From assembly GCA_007922225.1 (NCBI GenBank), contig ML679961.1, forward strand, positions 75,652,652 to 75,716,651: 64,000 bases of DNA, in the 5' to 3' direction. Below are positions 34,598 to 46,555 of this stretch, piece by piece. The stretch comes from Emydura subglobosa (taxonomy: Eukaryota > Chordata > Testudines > Chelidae). The position numbers and the translations under genes are program-made. The notes below the pieces were generated by a model. The model saw only the letters and a list, made by a program, of their open reading frames with translations. It was not told the DNA's origin and searched no databases. Every line of letters starts with the position of its first letter. The stretch's first letter is position 1.

Positions 34598-34652
34598 GGC
34601 CTTTATGGCATATTGGCTTTACTTTTTGGCATACTTTATGGCATACTTTCTC
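34598..34652 (+). repeat. Short tandem repeat, tttatggcatactt units
   Basis: Three to four imperfect copies of a (c/a)tttatggcata(c/t)t unit lie head to tail. Together with the surrounding sequence it keeps a 182-codon frame open (34505-35053), which has no recognisable domain and is not called a gene. Confidence 0.6.
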
Positions 34653-36529
34653 TTGTTAGCTGGCCCTTTTCTGGTGGGGTGTTTTGGAGGTTCTGTAATA
34701 ATTACTGTGGTCAGCGTGTCCATGGCAAGATCTCCATTCACCTACTCCCCAATAGGAATATGGCTCTAGTAGAAGCCATGCCGCTGCTGCCTGACATCCT
34801 TCTTACTAGAAGCCATGGAGAGAACCCATCAAGAAGCTGCAAACTGCATGAGCCCCTTCTTGGATTTACGTGCAGTAATCTGCGATCTGAGAATGGCATC
34901 ATGGAGCTGGATGATTCTTGTGTACCCATAAGGTCTCAAAGAGCCTCAGCATTATGGAACCCCAGTAGCGGTGACGGGGTGCCATGTGGGCAGCTGAGGT
35001 CCCATTCCACACAAATCTGGGGGTGGGGGAGTCAATCTGGACATTATTATTAACAGAAGCAATGGTAGCTGAAGTAGTAAAACACTAAAAGGAAGCGCCT
35101 TGATGGAAAATAGTCTTTCCAAAAAGGACAAAGAGGGGAGATATCTTTGGCATAGCTCTAAAACAACATGATACAAATGCTACCAATTCAATTTGTAAAA
35201 TCCTGCTCCTTGTTAATTTCACTGCAAGAAGGAATGTGACACTGGCATGGAGAAAGGTGGAAGTTCGGAGTAAATTACTAACGACCTTCAGGAAGTAAAT
35301 ACACAGGAAGCTTGTTTTTTTGCCATTCAGTAGTTGCTAGAAAATGTCAGCCAAATTTCCCACTTGTTTTGGAAAAAATCTGCGTGCAACTATCAGAACG
35401 CAGAAGAAGTCTTATGGTGCTAGCAACTTTAGTCAACCAAATCTGTAGACTTAATAATATGTTTGCAGAAGACAACACAACTGCTTTGGAAAAGTCCATC
35501 TAAAAATTATACACCACCTGCCATTCCCCTGACAATGTATTACATGTGAGATGGTAGAGTTATCATGGATTGGAGTGTTTTCTTTGTCCATCTGTTGTGC
35601 TCCTGTCTGAATAAACTGTACAGTCTTGCTGCCTGCTCAGTGGCATGAAGTGCTATTGTCACTCAGAAGTGAGGGAGGAAGAGATTTGTGGGGGTGTTGG
35701 TGTAGAGCGGCTTTCATCCATAGCCAAAGAAGGACTTCCTAAGTAACATTTGTGCTTACAGCTGTTTTGATCCATGTTCAATTTTGACATTTTATGTAAA
35801 TCGATGACCTATAAGCGGCAATATGTTACCCATTTGTCAACCAACTGTTAGAGCTGTACTTTGGTGTTTATACCACCCCCGGCCTCGTTTATATGATCAA
35901 GGGCAGCATTTATAATGTCTTGCAGAACTTATAATCAAAAGCCCTGTTAGAGGAAACATGGTTCTATTCTGTTGCGCTGCTGTTTTATGGCAGATAAGTG
36001 TCTGAGTGTGACTCATTTCTCTATTTTCCCTTCAGCATGAAGGAGCTCAAGCTGAGAGCTTGTAAAATATAGAATTAAAGAGATATGAAGGGGTCAGTTT
36101 AGGTCCAAAATAAAGATTTTTCTAAAAAGAAAATTTTTACAAAATAATATCCAGGGAAATTTTCAAGGGATAATCTTCCATTGCAGCATCCCCAGATTCT
36201 GCAGCATCTGCTAATGAAGAAGAAGACTGGAAAAAATGAAACTGATTACTATAAACATAGAGTGCTTCATTTATTTCCATTGTCTAAATTGAATGAAGTA
36301 CAAAAAATAAGGAAACTATATATACAGTGTGCTGACAAGTAAATTACATTTTGAATTTATTTCCTTTTTTAATCATTTTAAGTGTTATTAGCAACATAAG
36401 GAAGGAAGGAAACTTGCTTTTTAAAAACAAGAGGTGCAACTGGCAACATCCCTTTAAACCTTCCATGTCAAACAGGACTGTCTTTCTTTTAAAAGTTTGA
36501 CATAGCAGCAGCTCACTATAAATCACCAG
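34653..36529. other. Intergenic sequence without recognised genes
   Basis: No exon, RNA gene or confidently classified repeat. AT-rich from about 35.7 kb onward. Confidence 0.35.
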
Positions 36530-36700
36530 CTGGTATGAAAGCTGTCAGTCATCAGCTGACGTCCTTTTTTCAATAGCTGACAGGCACTTGAAGAACCTCA
36601 TTAGCACCCGTAATGGAAGCTCTCATCCTTATCACACCTGTCAAGTCTCTCAGGTTTGCTGTTCAGACATGTGAATACAGTAGAGAACTACTCTTCTTTG
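36530..36700. promoter_or_regulatory. Candidate enhancer-like block with clustered TGACAG/CTGTCA sites
   Basis: Within about 100 bp there are three MEIS/TGIF-type cores (CTGTCA at 36542-36547, TGACAG at 36578-36583, CTGTCA at 36638-36643), plus CAGCTGACGTC at 36553 and homeodomain-like cattagcacccgtaatgg at 36599. It lies in repeat-free DNA about 10 kb downstream of FJX1 and 15 kb upstream of TRIM44. This is an inference from motif clustering only. Confidence 0.25.
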
Positions 36701-36859
36701 TTACAGTCTGAGGTAATAATTTCCTACATTTATACAGCACCTCTCATCTTGAGGATACCACATCAACTGAAATGACCCAGCTCCTCTTGGGCAAATTTGT
36801 TCTGTCAACTGTTTCTTAGTCCTTTCTATTTAAGAACCTGGTATCCTCCAAGAATAACT

Positions 36860-37110
36860 TTTCTAAGGGAAGATTGAAGCTAAATATCAGGAGGGAAATG
36901 TTCCTAACCATGAGGTCTGTTAGATTGTGGAATAGTCTCCCAGGAGAAATTGAGGAAATCCCAGTCACATGAGTCATTCTCGATTAGATTGGGCAAAACC
37001 TTAGATATACCATAGGAAAAGAAATTCTGCATTGATCAGAGACTGAATGGAGGGATGAAGTAGATGATCCAGTCAGGCTCTTCCATTTGTGATTTCTACG
37101 AATCACGGAT
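36860..37110 (+). mobile_element. Old CR1 LINE 3' fragment
   Basis: It reads gaagctaaatatcaggaggg, aaatgttcctaaccatgagg, ctgttagattgtggaatag, tctcccaggagaaattgagg and fades near 37100. This matches the CR1 segment downstream of the reverse transcriptase. Confidence 0.8.
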
Positions 37111-38999
37111 TTCTTTATTACTGTTCTATGAAATTCTTTAGGATCTATGACATTGAGGCAGAATCCCACTAGTCGGCCTGTATCAGACTCCAGGCCATAT
37201 CCTGTCCCACTCCACACTGTGGCATATTTCCTGAAGGATAATAACTGAATGCCACCCTGTAACCTCTTTTATGAGCCTGGCAGTGATATAACTGGGCCTC
37301 TGAATGACTTTCCCAGTTTTAATTTTTTCCCCCTCCTACTTTTGATTGATTTCTACACAGGCAATTGTTTTTACGAGCCTGCAAATGACTGCCTTGCTTT
37401 TGGTATAGCCTGAAATATTCCAGGAGCTCATAAAATGTCCTGATTCTTGTAACTCTCTGTTTAGCTGGGCTCCTGGAAGTCTGCTGGCTTGCAAGCAAGG
37501 AAGGAGCAGGGAGTACTATTGTTATCCTCCTTGTCATTGTTTAAATCAATCAGGATAAAGCCATGTAATAAATAAAGCTTGCCACTTATATGATCATCAT
37601 CAGCATTCAGCTCCAAATTGCTGCCAAATTCATACTCTCAGCCCTGCCTGGGTGTAAATGAGAACAGGATTTAGCCTGCTTTTATATGATAAATTGCAAG
37701 TATAGTGGGGCCTGATTCTGGTCTCACATGGCTGTAAATCACCAATATCTTCACTGAAGTAAATAGTTACTCTGTTGCATGACTGTTGTGAATGGAGAAT
37801 AAAACCATTAATATCAATCCACAGTCATCCATAATATGTCACACGATTTTGCATTGCACTGATGAATTAAGAACAATACAAAAAAGCTTTTGGCATACGT
37901 GCAAATTCTGTATGATTTTAAGAAAAATTAAAGGAAACAATTAGTTTCTCTTATCAGGAAAAAAAGTAAGTGTTATTGAAAACTTCTAGGAGTGTGAAGG
38001 TGACACAGCCAAACTGAGGGAAATTAACTACAGTCATTTAAGCAAATACCGTGAATAGGTTCCCAGCTTAACTCCAAAAAAATCATACAGAGAAGAAAAA
38101 ATTCACACAGGCAGCTTTGAAACATAGTTTATTAATGCACTTTCCCCCATAGCAGGACACAAGGAGGAAGCTATCAAGACAGGCACATGAAAAAATTATG
38201 ACTCCTACAACTGAAATTTACAGATATGCAGAAATAAAGCATCCTTCTTTTGTGCTACATTTGAGATACCAATGTAAAATATATTCGCTCCTTCCTCTAT
38301 TATGTGGTACATTAATGCTATTAGTGTGTTAATACCACTTTAGCTAAGTGCCTGTCTGTCCTCACTTTCAGGGGATTTTGCAAGATCTCAGCAGTGGAAT
38401 GAATAGGCTTTTTTGGGTGGGGGAGGGAAGGAGGGTTTTTTTGTTTGTTATTTGTAAAATGGAGCACATTTTAAAATAAAACCACTCAGCCACTTTTGAA
38501 TTAGAGGAGCAACCAAGAGAGGGGTGGGGGGAGGGGATTAAAAAGACAAACAATCTGAATCATTTCAAATCTAACCTGTAGCTAATAAAACTGCTAGTTA
38601 ATAAAATAAAATATCAGCCATATAGTTGATCGCAGTTATAGTCTTCTGTGCTGGAACTCAGACGTCACTATCAATTGAACATCAGGATGTGCTGGATCCA
38701 CTTAGCAGCATGGGGGCTGGGTCCTTTTGCTGGAACTGAAATGCAATCCAACATCTATTCTTGCTCCTTTTAAGTGGTGGAGCATACACTGTTCTTGTAT
38801 GTACTTCCCCACTGAAGTGCTGCACATTGCAGAAGATCAGACAGACTCCATTCTGGGGCACATCTTGGCTTGGCCACAACACTCTCTGTTGTGACAATGA
38901 GATTATTTCATAGGATCTGTTTGGATGGGAGGTTTGTAACTTTGGGGAATGAGTCTAAAAATCTAAAGTGAAAATGCATCATTCAATTGATTATAACAA
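37111..38999. other. Intergenic sequence without recognised genes
   Basis: Short ORFs on the minus strand (for example 37319-37537) have no domain. At about 37705-37790 the phrase gcctgattctggtctcacat belongs to a recurrent old repeat motif. Nothing else recognised. Confidence 0.35.
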
Positions 39000-39290
39000 T
39001 AATGCTTTGCCTTTCTATAGTGCCTTCCATCTATGGGTCTCTAAGTGCTTTGGAAATGTTAATGAATTAATTCTCACAACATCTTAATATGATGATCCCC
39101 ATTTTACAGATGTGGAAACTGTGGCAGAGAGAGGTTAAGTGACATGCACAAGGTCAGATATTATAGTGACAGGCCCAGTATAAATATCTAACTAGAACAG
39201 GTCACATAGGAAGTCTGAAACAGAGCTGGGATTTAGCATTCTCCCGACTCGCAGACCCATGCCCTCAGCACTAGGCAATGCTCCCTGCTC
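39000..39290 (-). repeat. MIR-type SINE
   Basis: The plus strand carries the reverse complement of MIR: attctcacaacatcttaata, gatccccattttacagatgt, ggaaactgtggcagagag, aggttaagtgacatgcacaa, ggtcagatat. The flanking ctttctatagtgccttccat may be its outer end. Confidence 0.8.
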
Positions 39291-39383
39291 ACATTGCAAT
39301 GTGGAGAATACTAAGCAGTAAGACATATCTTCCAAAAAGACCTCTCCTCTATCTTGCACCTAGCAGAGAACAGCAGCAGAGCA

Positions 39384-39408
39384 TTTTTTTTTTTTTTTTT
39401 GGGGGGGT
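39384..39408. repeat. Poly(T)/poly(G) tract
   Basis: About 18 T residues followed by seven G residues. Simple repeat only; no associated element recognised. Confidence 0.9.
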
Positions 39409-40003
39409 GGTAATTTAACAGTAGTTAAACACTAGCAGCTCTCAAGATGGAAGTCCTCTATTCATCTGCAGCATGGGCAGCAGCAGTGCAAGCTTTTGCA
39501 CCGTGCTCTGCCAATGTGTCTCAATTCTGACATGGAGAGGCCAACTGCCAGAGGGAAAGGGGGTAGAGATGTGCATGTTTGCATTTCATTTCACATATTC
39601 ACTGCGGCCAAATGTTTCGCTGGACAACAATAGACTCGTTTTCATTTTTTATTTTTAATTCCAATGTAGATCTATTTGCAAGTGAACAATGCGTCAATTT
39701 TGATTGAAACGTAGGCAAAATGTTGAACTCCAGGGTTGCCCCATTTGAAAGTTTCCTGAAAAATGTGATTTCTGGGTTGTGAAATGCTCCAGAATGAAAT
39801 GTCCAAATATTTATAACCCTTCACAGCCTGACAGGGTGAAATCAGGTTCAATCATCCATTCACTCCTTGCCCTCTCTGCTGAGATTGCCACAAGGTTTCC
39901 AACTGGCAGCAGTAGTTTTTGTGCTGGGGACACCTCTCCACTGGGAACCAAATGGAGACCGCTAATTCCTTTCAGCTCGGCCATTCACAAGGTCATAGCT
40001 TTT
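39409..40003. other. Intergenic, nothing recognised
   Basis: No gene or clear repeat. Confidence 0.35.
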
Positions 40004-40259
40004 GAGGCTTTGTCTACACTGGGAATTTCAGCCACTGGGGTAGCTGCACTGAGGCAAATCCTTAGCATAGGCTGAGACAACTGCTATATGCTGTGCTTCA
40101 CACTGGTACAATTTACCCCATCCTAAAAATCAGGGTAAGCTGCACCAGGACAAATTGCTTTGCCTGCCTACAGTAGGGATTTCTACCAGTGCTGCTACAC
40201 CAGTAGCTGGCCACTGATGGCTATAACCAGGACAAATCCCCAGCATAGACAAAGCCTTA
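40004..40259. mobile_element. TIR element, about 256 bp
   Basis: The left end gaggctttgtctacactggg and the right end cccagcatagacaaagcctt are inverted with two mismatches over 19 bp. The interior repeats a tttacccca / accagtgctgctacaccag pattern without coding capacity. It belongs to the gtctacac-ended group seen throughout this window. Confidence 0.8.
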
Positions 40260-43081
40260 GTTGTTACAGCTCTGGGCTGCATTAAAACTAGTGACCTCAG
40301 GGTAAAAGGTTTTATAGGTCATTACCAACCCTTGGAGTCATTCAGACCCTCAGCAGGAGCTGCTTATTATAAAGTCTACACTATTATTGCCAGAGCTGCA
40401 CAGCATTCAATTCAGAGCACAAGGCTCTGAAGGGGCGGTTAAATTTTATGCTGTGGTTGCAAAGCAGGAATAACATACAAGATCGGATTAAGTCTTAATA
40501 TGATCTCACATCCAAGCTAGTCCTAGACCACCTACCATGGCAGTGAGCAAATTCTAAATACTATTATCATTAAAAAAACACGCAAAAACCTCAAAGAAAA
40601 ATAAACCACAAAACTATCCCAGTGATATTGAGGGTGTGATGTAAACTACTGAATCAAAACAGAACTGTATGTGTAGCAGTGGGTCTAAGTTATTGGCAAG
40701 ATCTTCAAACAGAATGACCTGACTTTACAGAATCAAAGGAGCTGTGCCCATTTCTGCCAGCAGTACATTCAGCCCCATCTGAGCTGCAGACCCTGCAGAG
40801 GCTTTCTTGCAACCTCCACCTCCCCTCCCCACCCCCCCTCAATCAGGATGGAAAGTGCCAGGGACATGCTCTAGAGATGGCAGGGACATTTGTCCCCTTA
40901 ATCTGTCTGGCTTTGTTCACTCAGTGGGCAGCCTATTAAAATCAACAAGATTCTGATGCTCACTGCACTGATGACTCACTTTCCTTTACAAGCCTGATTG
41001 TGATACCCTCACCCGAAGGTCCACAAGTACACCCATCTCTGCCTGAAAAGAACCTAGGACCAGATTCTCCACTCGAGAGTAACTCCATTTACGTTGAATG
41101 GAGAATTATTCCCTTAGACTCCAGTCAGAGGAGAATTTGGGGGGAGGAATTCTGAAGATAATCAAACAGGAGGGTTCTGAGATAAGGGACTAAATGAGGT
41201 GTGTTTCACATTCTGAAATCCTCTAAAGTTGAGCCAGAATTGTCATGCAGTAGCCAGGGAAGGTCTACCCAGCTCTGGAGTCTGGGATAGCCACAGACCT
41301 GCTAGAAAAATAGCCATTTTCAAACTACCTCTTCCTATCAGGTACGTGAAGCAAGTGACAGTTAAGGCCCAAGTGCAGCAAACCAAGTAAGCTCAGCTTT
41401 AAAACAAGCAGTTATATTGACTCCAAGGGGACTGCTCAAGTGCTTAAAGTTAAGTATGTGCTTAAGTGTTTCGCTGAACTGGGGCCTAAAATCCCAAGGC
41501 CTTATTCTGAACTCATTTACACACGTATGAGTCCTTTGACTTCAGTTCAATTATTTCTAAGCTGCAGCCCAGTTTGATCAGAATCACAACCCTCAGTGGC
41601 ATATAATTATTTAGCTACACATTGAAATTATTTAAAACTCCCTGGTTTTAAGGCTTCTGGTCATTGTACTCCAAAAACATCAAGGGCCTGAGTCACCTCT
41701 CTCATTGGTGAAAATCAGGAGTAACCCCAGAGGAGAAAAAGGAGCTCAACTGGTGTAACTGAGACAAGAATTGGGCACAAAAATGTTTAAAAGTTGTTCA
41801 CTTCTTTATTCCGGTTAGAGACAGTCAGACATCAGACGGCATATAAAGCTGAGAAGGAATGCAAAGAATGTAGCAGACCAAGAATTTGCAAGTGATTATT
41901 CTGCCTTAAAGAAACTGAACAGAAGAGTTAGACATAGCCTTAGTCTTCTTAATTTGAGGCTAATTCAAAGCTTTTGCCAGCACAGAGACAGATGATCTTG
42001 CTCCAGACCAATAAAATGCACTGAGGCTCTTAGCCCACAGTAAAGTGTCATAATCCAATCAATGGTTTTCTATATCCTCATTGAGTAAGCTCATTTCTTC
42101 CAGTTGCTTGCAGATTTATCTCTTGCATCAGCAGCCTATAACTATCCCCATCTTCTAACATGCAACCTATATATAACTTAAGACAGTTACCAATCATCAA
42201 ATAGAAAATCATGTTTCTTCTTGAAAGGTGTAATTATCTAGGGTCTGGCTTTAAAGATGTTGCAAAGAAGATATATTGCCCATTAGCAGTCAAAACTGCA
42301 GTTGTGCTGATACTTACAGAAATACTTACTAAACAGAATTGAAACCTTAGATGTTTGTGGCACAGCAGTTAGTTTGCTCTTCATTGTGGTTTAAAATTTA
42401 TGCCCATGGTTTATTATTTAGCTGTATTTTCATTAGGTGAACACAACTGAAGTGTTGCATCTGAGTAAGCTACAAAGTAATGCTGACAAACAGCACTAAA
42501 GAAGAATTAAGAATTACACAGCTAAATTGTACATTATCATGTAAATGGAAAAGGAACACCACATGGGATTTTGTGGATTGTATTGAGAGATAAATGCTGT
42601 GAGCTATAAATACAAGTTGAATAAAGAGCCTTGTCAGTTAAAGCATTTGAGTGAAAGCTGCCGCTAGGGCAGATGTAAGATTTTAAAAAATATACTTACT
42701 AACTGTATCAAGTTTATTCCTTCGTTTGTAAAACTGTTGCCTTGTCCTTACAAAAATTAAAACAATAAACTGTCCAAGAAAATTGTTCAGCTGTGGGGTT
42801 TAGCCTGCATAAATGATTATAGGGATATGAGAAATGTCTCCTACTACAAATGTGTACATATACAGTACTCATTGAATTCATGGGAAGTTTACTGCTCAAA
42901 ATAACAGTAAAAGCATCTACTTATCTGGCTTCCACTGATCATACTTCAGCCTTGAATTAACAAAGATATGCCTGTCCAGATGTGGAAGAGATTGTATTCC
43001 TGTTTGATAGCATCATACGTTTTGTATTTGGGGTTTAAAGAGAAGGATTAATTAATCTTATTCCCTAGCTCAGCTCTGACC
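40260..43081. other. Intergenic, includes a recurrent old repeat motif
   Basis: The segment at about 41055-41130 (gaccagattctccactcgag, aactccatttacgttgaatg) and at 41405-41490 (attgactccaaggggactgc, gtatgtgcttaagtgtttcg, ctgaactggggcct) resembles short dispersed phrases common in turtle DNA; I cannot name the family. The stretch 42360-42660 is AT-rich and looks single-copy. No gene seen. Confidence 0.35.
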
Positions 43082-43087
43082 TTTATT
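43082..43087 (-). terminator. Candidate FJX1 polyadenylation signal
   Basis: Reading the minus strand downstream of the FJX1 stop codon, this is the first canonical AATAAA (tttatt on the plus strand), about 2.07 kb from the stop. An ATTAAA variant occurs earlier, at 43515-43520. Which one is used cannot be told from sequence alone. Confidence 0.35.
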
Positions 43088-43458
43088 TTGTGTCCTGACT
43101 GTCTATTATTGTATTAGTAATGCTGTTTATAAATTGTGGGGTGTTTTTTTTGTAAAACAAAACAAAAAAAAATTGACATTTTTCTTTTAGTTTGTACACC
43201 CACTCCTATCAAATTTATGACACCCAGTACAATGGAAATTTTCTAAATTATATTGTTTGCTGGAAAAGCTTTCCAGTTCTATAATTGGACTTGGTCCCCA
43301 ACTGTGAATACAGAATGCACAAAGTCAAAACACAAAGGATAGAAAGCTAGCATAAAGTAACACCTATTGATAACTGACTGACAACACAAGGGATGCTTTC
43401 ATTATAATAGCACTTAAGCTTGCAGTAACAGGTTGGCACACTATCTGAACCCATGATG

Positions 43459-43616
43459 AGGTTGTCTACACCCAAACTTGCACTGACTTAAGCAAGTCAA
43501 TGTCAAGAAACTGATTTAATTATTTCAGTGGAAGCCTGGGGGTGGACACATTTCAGAATAAAAGTCACCAAAGGCTGATATCAGGAACTCTTATTCCAAA
43601 ATAAGAGTCTTCACAT
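43459..43616. mobile_element. Diverged TIR element (tentative)
   Basis: It begins atgaggttgtctacaccc and ends agtcttcacatacc, with an internal near-palindrome ggaactcttattccaaaataagag. Membership of the gtctacac-ended group is likely, but the right end is decayed. Confidence 0.4.
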
Positions 43617-44559
43617 ACCAACCTGCACTAAAATAAGTAAATCGGTTTCGGAAAGGAAGAGAGACCAGAAAAAGGCAAGTTGGAAGGCCTGATTCTGCCC
43701 TTTCTTAACCTGGTGTAAATCAGGAGTACTGATAGTGAATCAGGGTCTATTTCTCTTTGGAAAAACTGAAAATTAAGTGTTCTTTTTAAATTCAAACCAA
43801 GTATTTGGAACAAAGAGATAAAACATTAACACCCTTTTACTGAAATATCAGTTTCTTTAGTATGTTACAGAAGAGCTTATGAACATATATAATGTACAGA
43901 AAAGGCAGACTTTGTAAAATAAAAGTCTTCTTATAAAAATAAAAAGAAAGTAAAGTGCATGAAACTGATTCCCTCCCGCCCCCAAATGATTACTGGGTCC
44001 AAAGTCTTAGTACAATAACAATATTTAAAACCCTGGGATGATTTCTTTTCACCCATTAGTCAGTTATTTTAGCATTCAGACCAAATGACAGTGATTAGAA
44101 ACAACAGACACTTATAACCTGAATCAGATTAACCGGATGTTTCTGACAACAAACGTGACAAACTACTGGAATATTGATTTTCTATATTCTTTTCATTGAC
44201 AACACTAACAAACAGTTAATAGATCCATTCTGACTAGAGATATCCATGGAAGCTCTTTTCCTATGGGTAAGACAGTTTTGCTAGTCAAGGGCTCCTGTAT
44301 CATGCAGTCAGTTCTTGGTCTATGAATATGTCAATTAAAAAAAAAAAAGTCATACAAGAAAATACATATGTATACCTGCCTGCCTCCATTGGAAGAAAAG
44401 TAGTTACTAGGTGATCCCACTCCAGTTAAGGACAATAGCTTTTGTACAGGGTTTTTAAGTGGGTAGTTGTACTGAGAGAGTTATGGTAAGAGGCATGATT
44501 TTTTTTAAATGCTGGAAAGAGACCCAGTGTGGAACTAATTTAAAAAAATATAATAATAC

Positions 44560-44680
44560 TGATAGCACTTTTCATCTTCAAAAAGCTTTAGAAACATTAA
44601 CTAATTACTCCTCACAAAAGCCCTGCTAGGCAGGCAAGTAAGTATAATTACTGACACTTCACAGATGCAGTGAGCACAGG
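44560..44680 (-). repeat. MIR fragment
   Basis: The plus strand reads agcacttttcatcttcaaaa, gctttagaaacattaactaa, ttactcctcacaaaagccct, gctaggcaggcaagtaag, then acttcacagatgcagtgag: the reverse complement of the 3' part of MIR. Confidence 0.7.
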
Positions 44681-45160
44681 CAGATGTTTTGGGGTCCATT
44701 CTAAAGGCCAACAACAGTAGTTCACAGGCAAAGAATATTTAAATTAAATTGAGGCACCTAAAGCCATGTAGTGGGCCCAATCCTATAGACTTCCGAGTGC
44801 TTCTTTTAGGTAGCTGAGTCCATTTGGCTCCCTTTGAGGTCAAAGGAGAGTGGAGGGGACTCTTGTGTCTCACAGGATTGTTCCTTTAAGCGCCAACTAA
44901 ATGGACCATTTAAAAAAGGCTCCAGCAGCCAGAAATGGGGATGCTGGGCCCTTTACACAACCCAGGAGGTCCCGGGTCCCAGTCTCTAGTCAACTCACTA
45001 GCCTACACCTCCTTCTGATGAGGAAACTGGTTCATGAATGAATAATTTTAGCCTCCTGTTTAGAGAGTCACAGAACCGGTTACAACTGCAAAAGGTTAGT
45101 GAGGAAAACCCACTTCTCATCCTTGGGTTACATAAATACAGGACAGTAGGGACAAACTGA

Positions 45161-46555
45161 TCACAGTGAGGTGGCCTTAGCTCTGCAGTGCAAAATGTGC
45201 TTGTGGACGAAGTCTATCCTGCCCTGCAGCAGCTGCGCCTGCTGCTCAGACAAGAAGCCCAGTTGGTCGGAGAGAGGTTCGTGAGTCCGATAGAGTCTCA
45301 ACAGCTCGGAGGCCGCGTTCTGCATCCGGTGCAGCTCCTGCACCCGCTGGGCAGTGGCCTCCCGGAAAACGCACACAGAGCGGAGCAAGGGCTCGTTGTA
45401 CTTGTCCCACATGGAGAGGAGCCTGTAGCCGTGCACCAGGCCCGCTTCATTGTCTATGAAGACAAGGCCCCCGTTTGGTGCCCGGTGCAGGTTGCTGGTG
45501 GCCCGGTACATCACCCTGGGGTCCCACTGCAGGCTGAAGAGGTTGCTGACCAGCCGGTCAAAGTTGGCGGTCAGATAATCAAAGAGGATCAGGTCGGTCC
45601 ACTGCACTAGCTCCACCAGCTGGGACTGGGTGAGGCCACCTAACTCCCCGGCCTCCAGGGATTGCAGTCTCCTGCCCGACCCCGCCTCGGATCTCCAAGG
45701 GGCAGGGGCCACCACGTCGGTCAAGTTGTCCACCCACTGGGTGAGGCTGACCACCGCCCCCTCGGCCCAGTGCGAGCCCCGCAGCTCGTCCCGCACCTGC
45801 CCCCACTGCCTGCCGCGGGCTTCCACCAGGGCCAGGGTCATGGGAGGCAGGCGCTGCTGGATGCCCAGCAGCCCGGCCAGCTGGTAGGAGAGCGCCTCGC
45901 CCTGGATCTGCTCCGGGTTGATGCCGTAGCGGACGCAGGCGCGACTCCCGTCCGACAGGCGGGCCAGCCGGTTGGAGCTGCGGCCGCACCCGCCCCGCTC
46001 CAGGGAGGCGATGCGAGCCGCCCGGGTAGCCTCCAGCCACGAGACCGCCCGCTCCGGGTCGAAGCCCGGGGGCACCTGCTGCTCCAGCCCCCGGCTCCAG
46101 AAGATGCCCCCTTGCACAGGGGAGGCGGGGTCCGCGGGCGCCTCCGGGCCCGGCCGCGCCCTGGAATCGGGCTCCAAGTTCAGCCCCTGGCGGGGCTCCG
46201 GCGGCGAGCTCCGTCCGCGCTCCCCGGGCCGCTCCAGCCCGCTCTCGCCCTGCCCCTCCAGAGGCTCCCCCCTGTCCCCGGCGGCCGGCAGCGTGAGCAG
46301 CGCTCGGAAAGTTTTCTGGGCGCCGCGGGACTCGCCCTCCCCAGGCGACCGCTCCTCGGTGCCGCCGCGCTCCCAGCCCCGCGGCTCCTGGGGCAGCCTC
46401 CGGCCGGCTGCGCCCGGGGGGAAGCGCCGCTCCTGCTGCGCCGCCTCCTCCTGCTCCCGCTGCAGTTGCCCGCTCCAGAGCCCCAGCAGCGAGCCCAGCA
46501 CCAGGAGCCAGACCGCGGCCAGGGAGCCCAGCCCGGCCCAGCCCGGCCGCTTCAT
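45161..46555 (-). CDS. FJX1: FJX1, four-jointed box kinase 1 (single exon)
   Basis: This is the vertebrate homologue of Drosophila four-jointed, a Golgi kinase that phosphorylates cadherin domains of Fat and Dachsous in planar polarity and growth control; the vertebrate substrates are less certain (family knowledge). The ORF is 464 codons with no intron, as expected. Residues 1-9 are basic, 10-28 form a signal-anchor helix (SLAAVWLLVLGSLLGLW), and 30-150 are a low-complexity Glu/Pro/Gly-rich stem. The conserved domain runs from about 160 to 464: CVRYGINPEQIQGEALSY (207-224, with E220), a sequon NLT at 277-279, DYLTANFDRLVSN (326-338) and FIDNEAG (366-372). The DNE triplet needed for kinase activity in the fly protein is kept, at 368-370. 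Cysteines 190, 207, 395 and 457 could form disulphides. The start has A at -3. The protein is somewhat longer than human FJX1, mostly in the stem. Confidence 0.96.
   Translation of the reverse strand: MKRPGWAGLGSLAAVWLLVLGSLLGLWSGQLQREQEEAAQQERRFPPGAAGRRLPQEPRGWERGGTEERSPGEGESRGAQKTFRALLTLPAAGDRGEPLEGQGESGLERPGERGRSSPPEPRQGLNLEPDSRARPGPEAPADPASPVQGGIFWSRGLEQQVPPGFDPERAVSWLEATRAARIASLERGGCGRSSNRLARLSDGSRACVRYGINPEQIQGEALSYQLAGLLGIQQRLPPMTLALVEARGRQWGQVRDELRGSHWAEGAVVSLTQWVDNLTDVVAPAPWRSEAGSGRRLQSLEAGELGGLTQSQLVELVQWTDLILFDYLTANFDRLVSNLFSLQWDPRVMYRATSNLHRAPNGGLVFIDNEAGLVHGYRLLSMWDKYNEPLLRSVCVFREATAQRVQELHRMQNAASELLRLYRTHEPLSDQLGFLSEQQAQLLQGRIDFVHKHILHCRAKATSL

Larger units (their letters stand above)
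43088..45160 (-). other. Inferred FJX1 3' UTR
   Basis: AT-rich sequence between the FJX1 stop codon and the first canonical polyadenylation signal. Assignment as UTR is an inference from position and the lack of an earlier AATAAA. A TIR-like segment (43459-43616) and a MIR fragment (44560-44680) lie within it. Confidence 0.35.

Noticed and set aside
34505..35053. 182-codon plus-strand ORF
   Set aside because: The start is hydrophobic because of a short tandem repeat; no domain, no splice context, and a minus-strand frame overlaps it. Could be a decayed repeat; not enough for a gene call.
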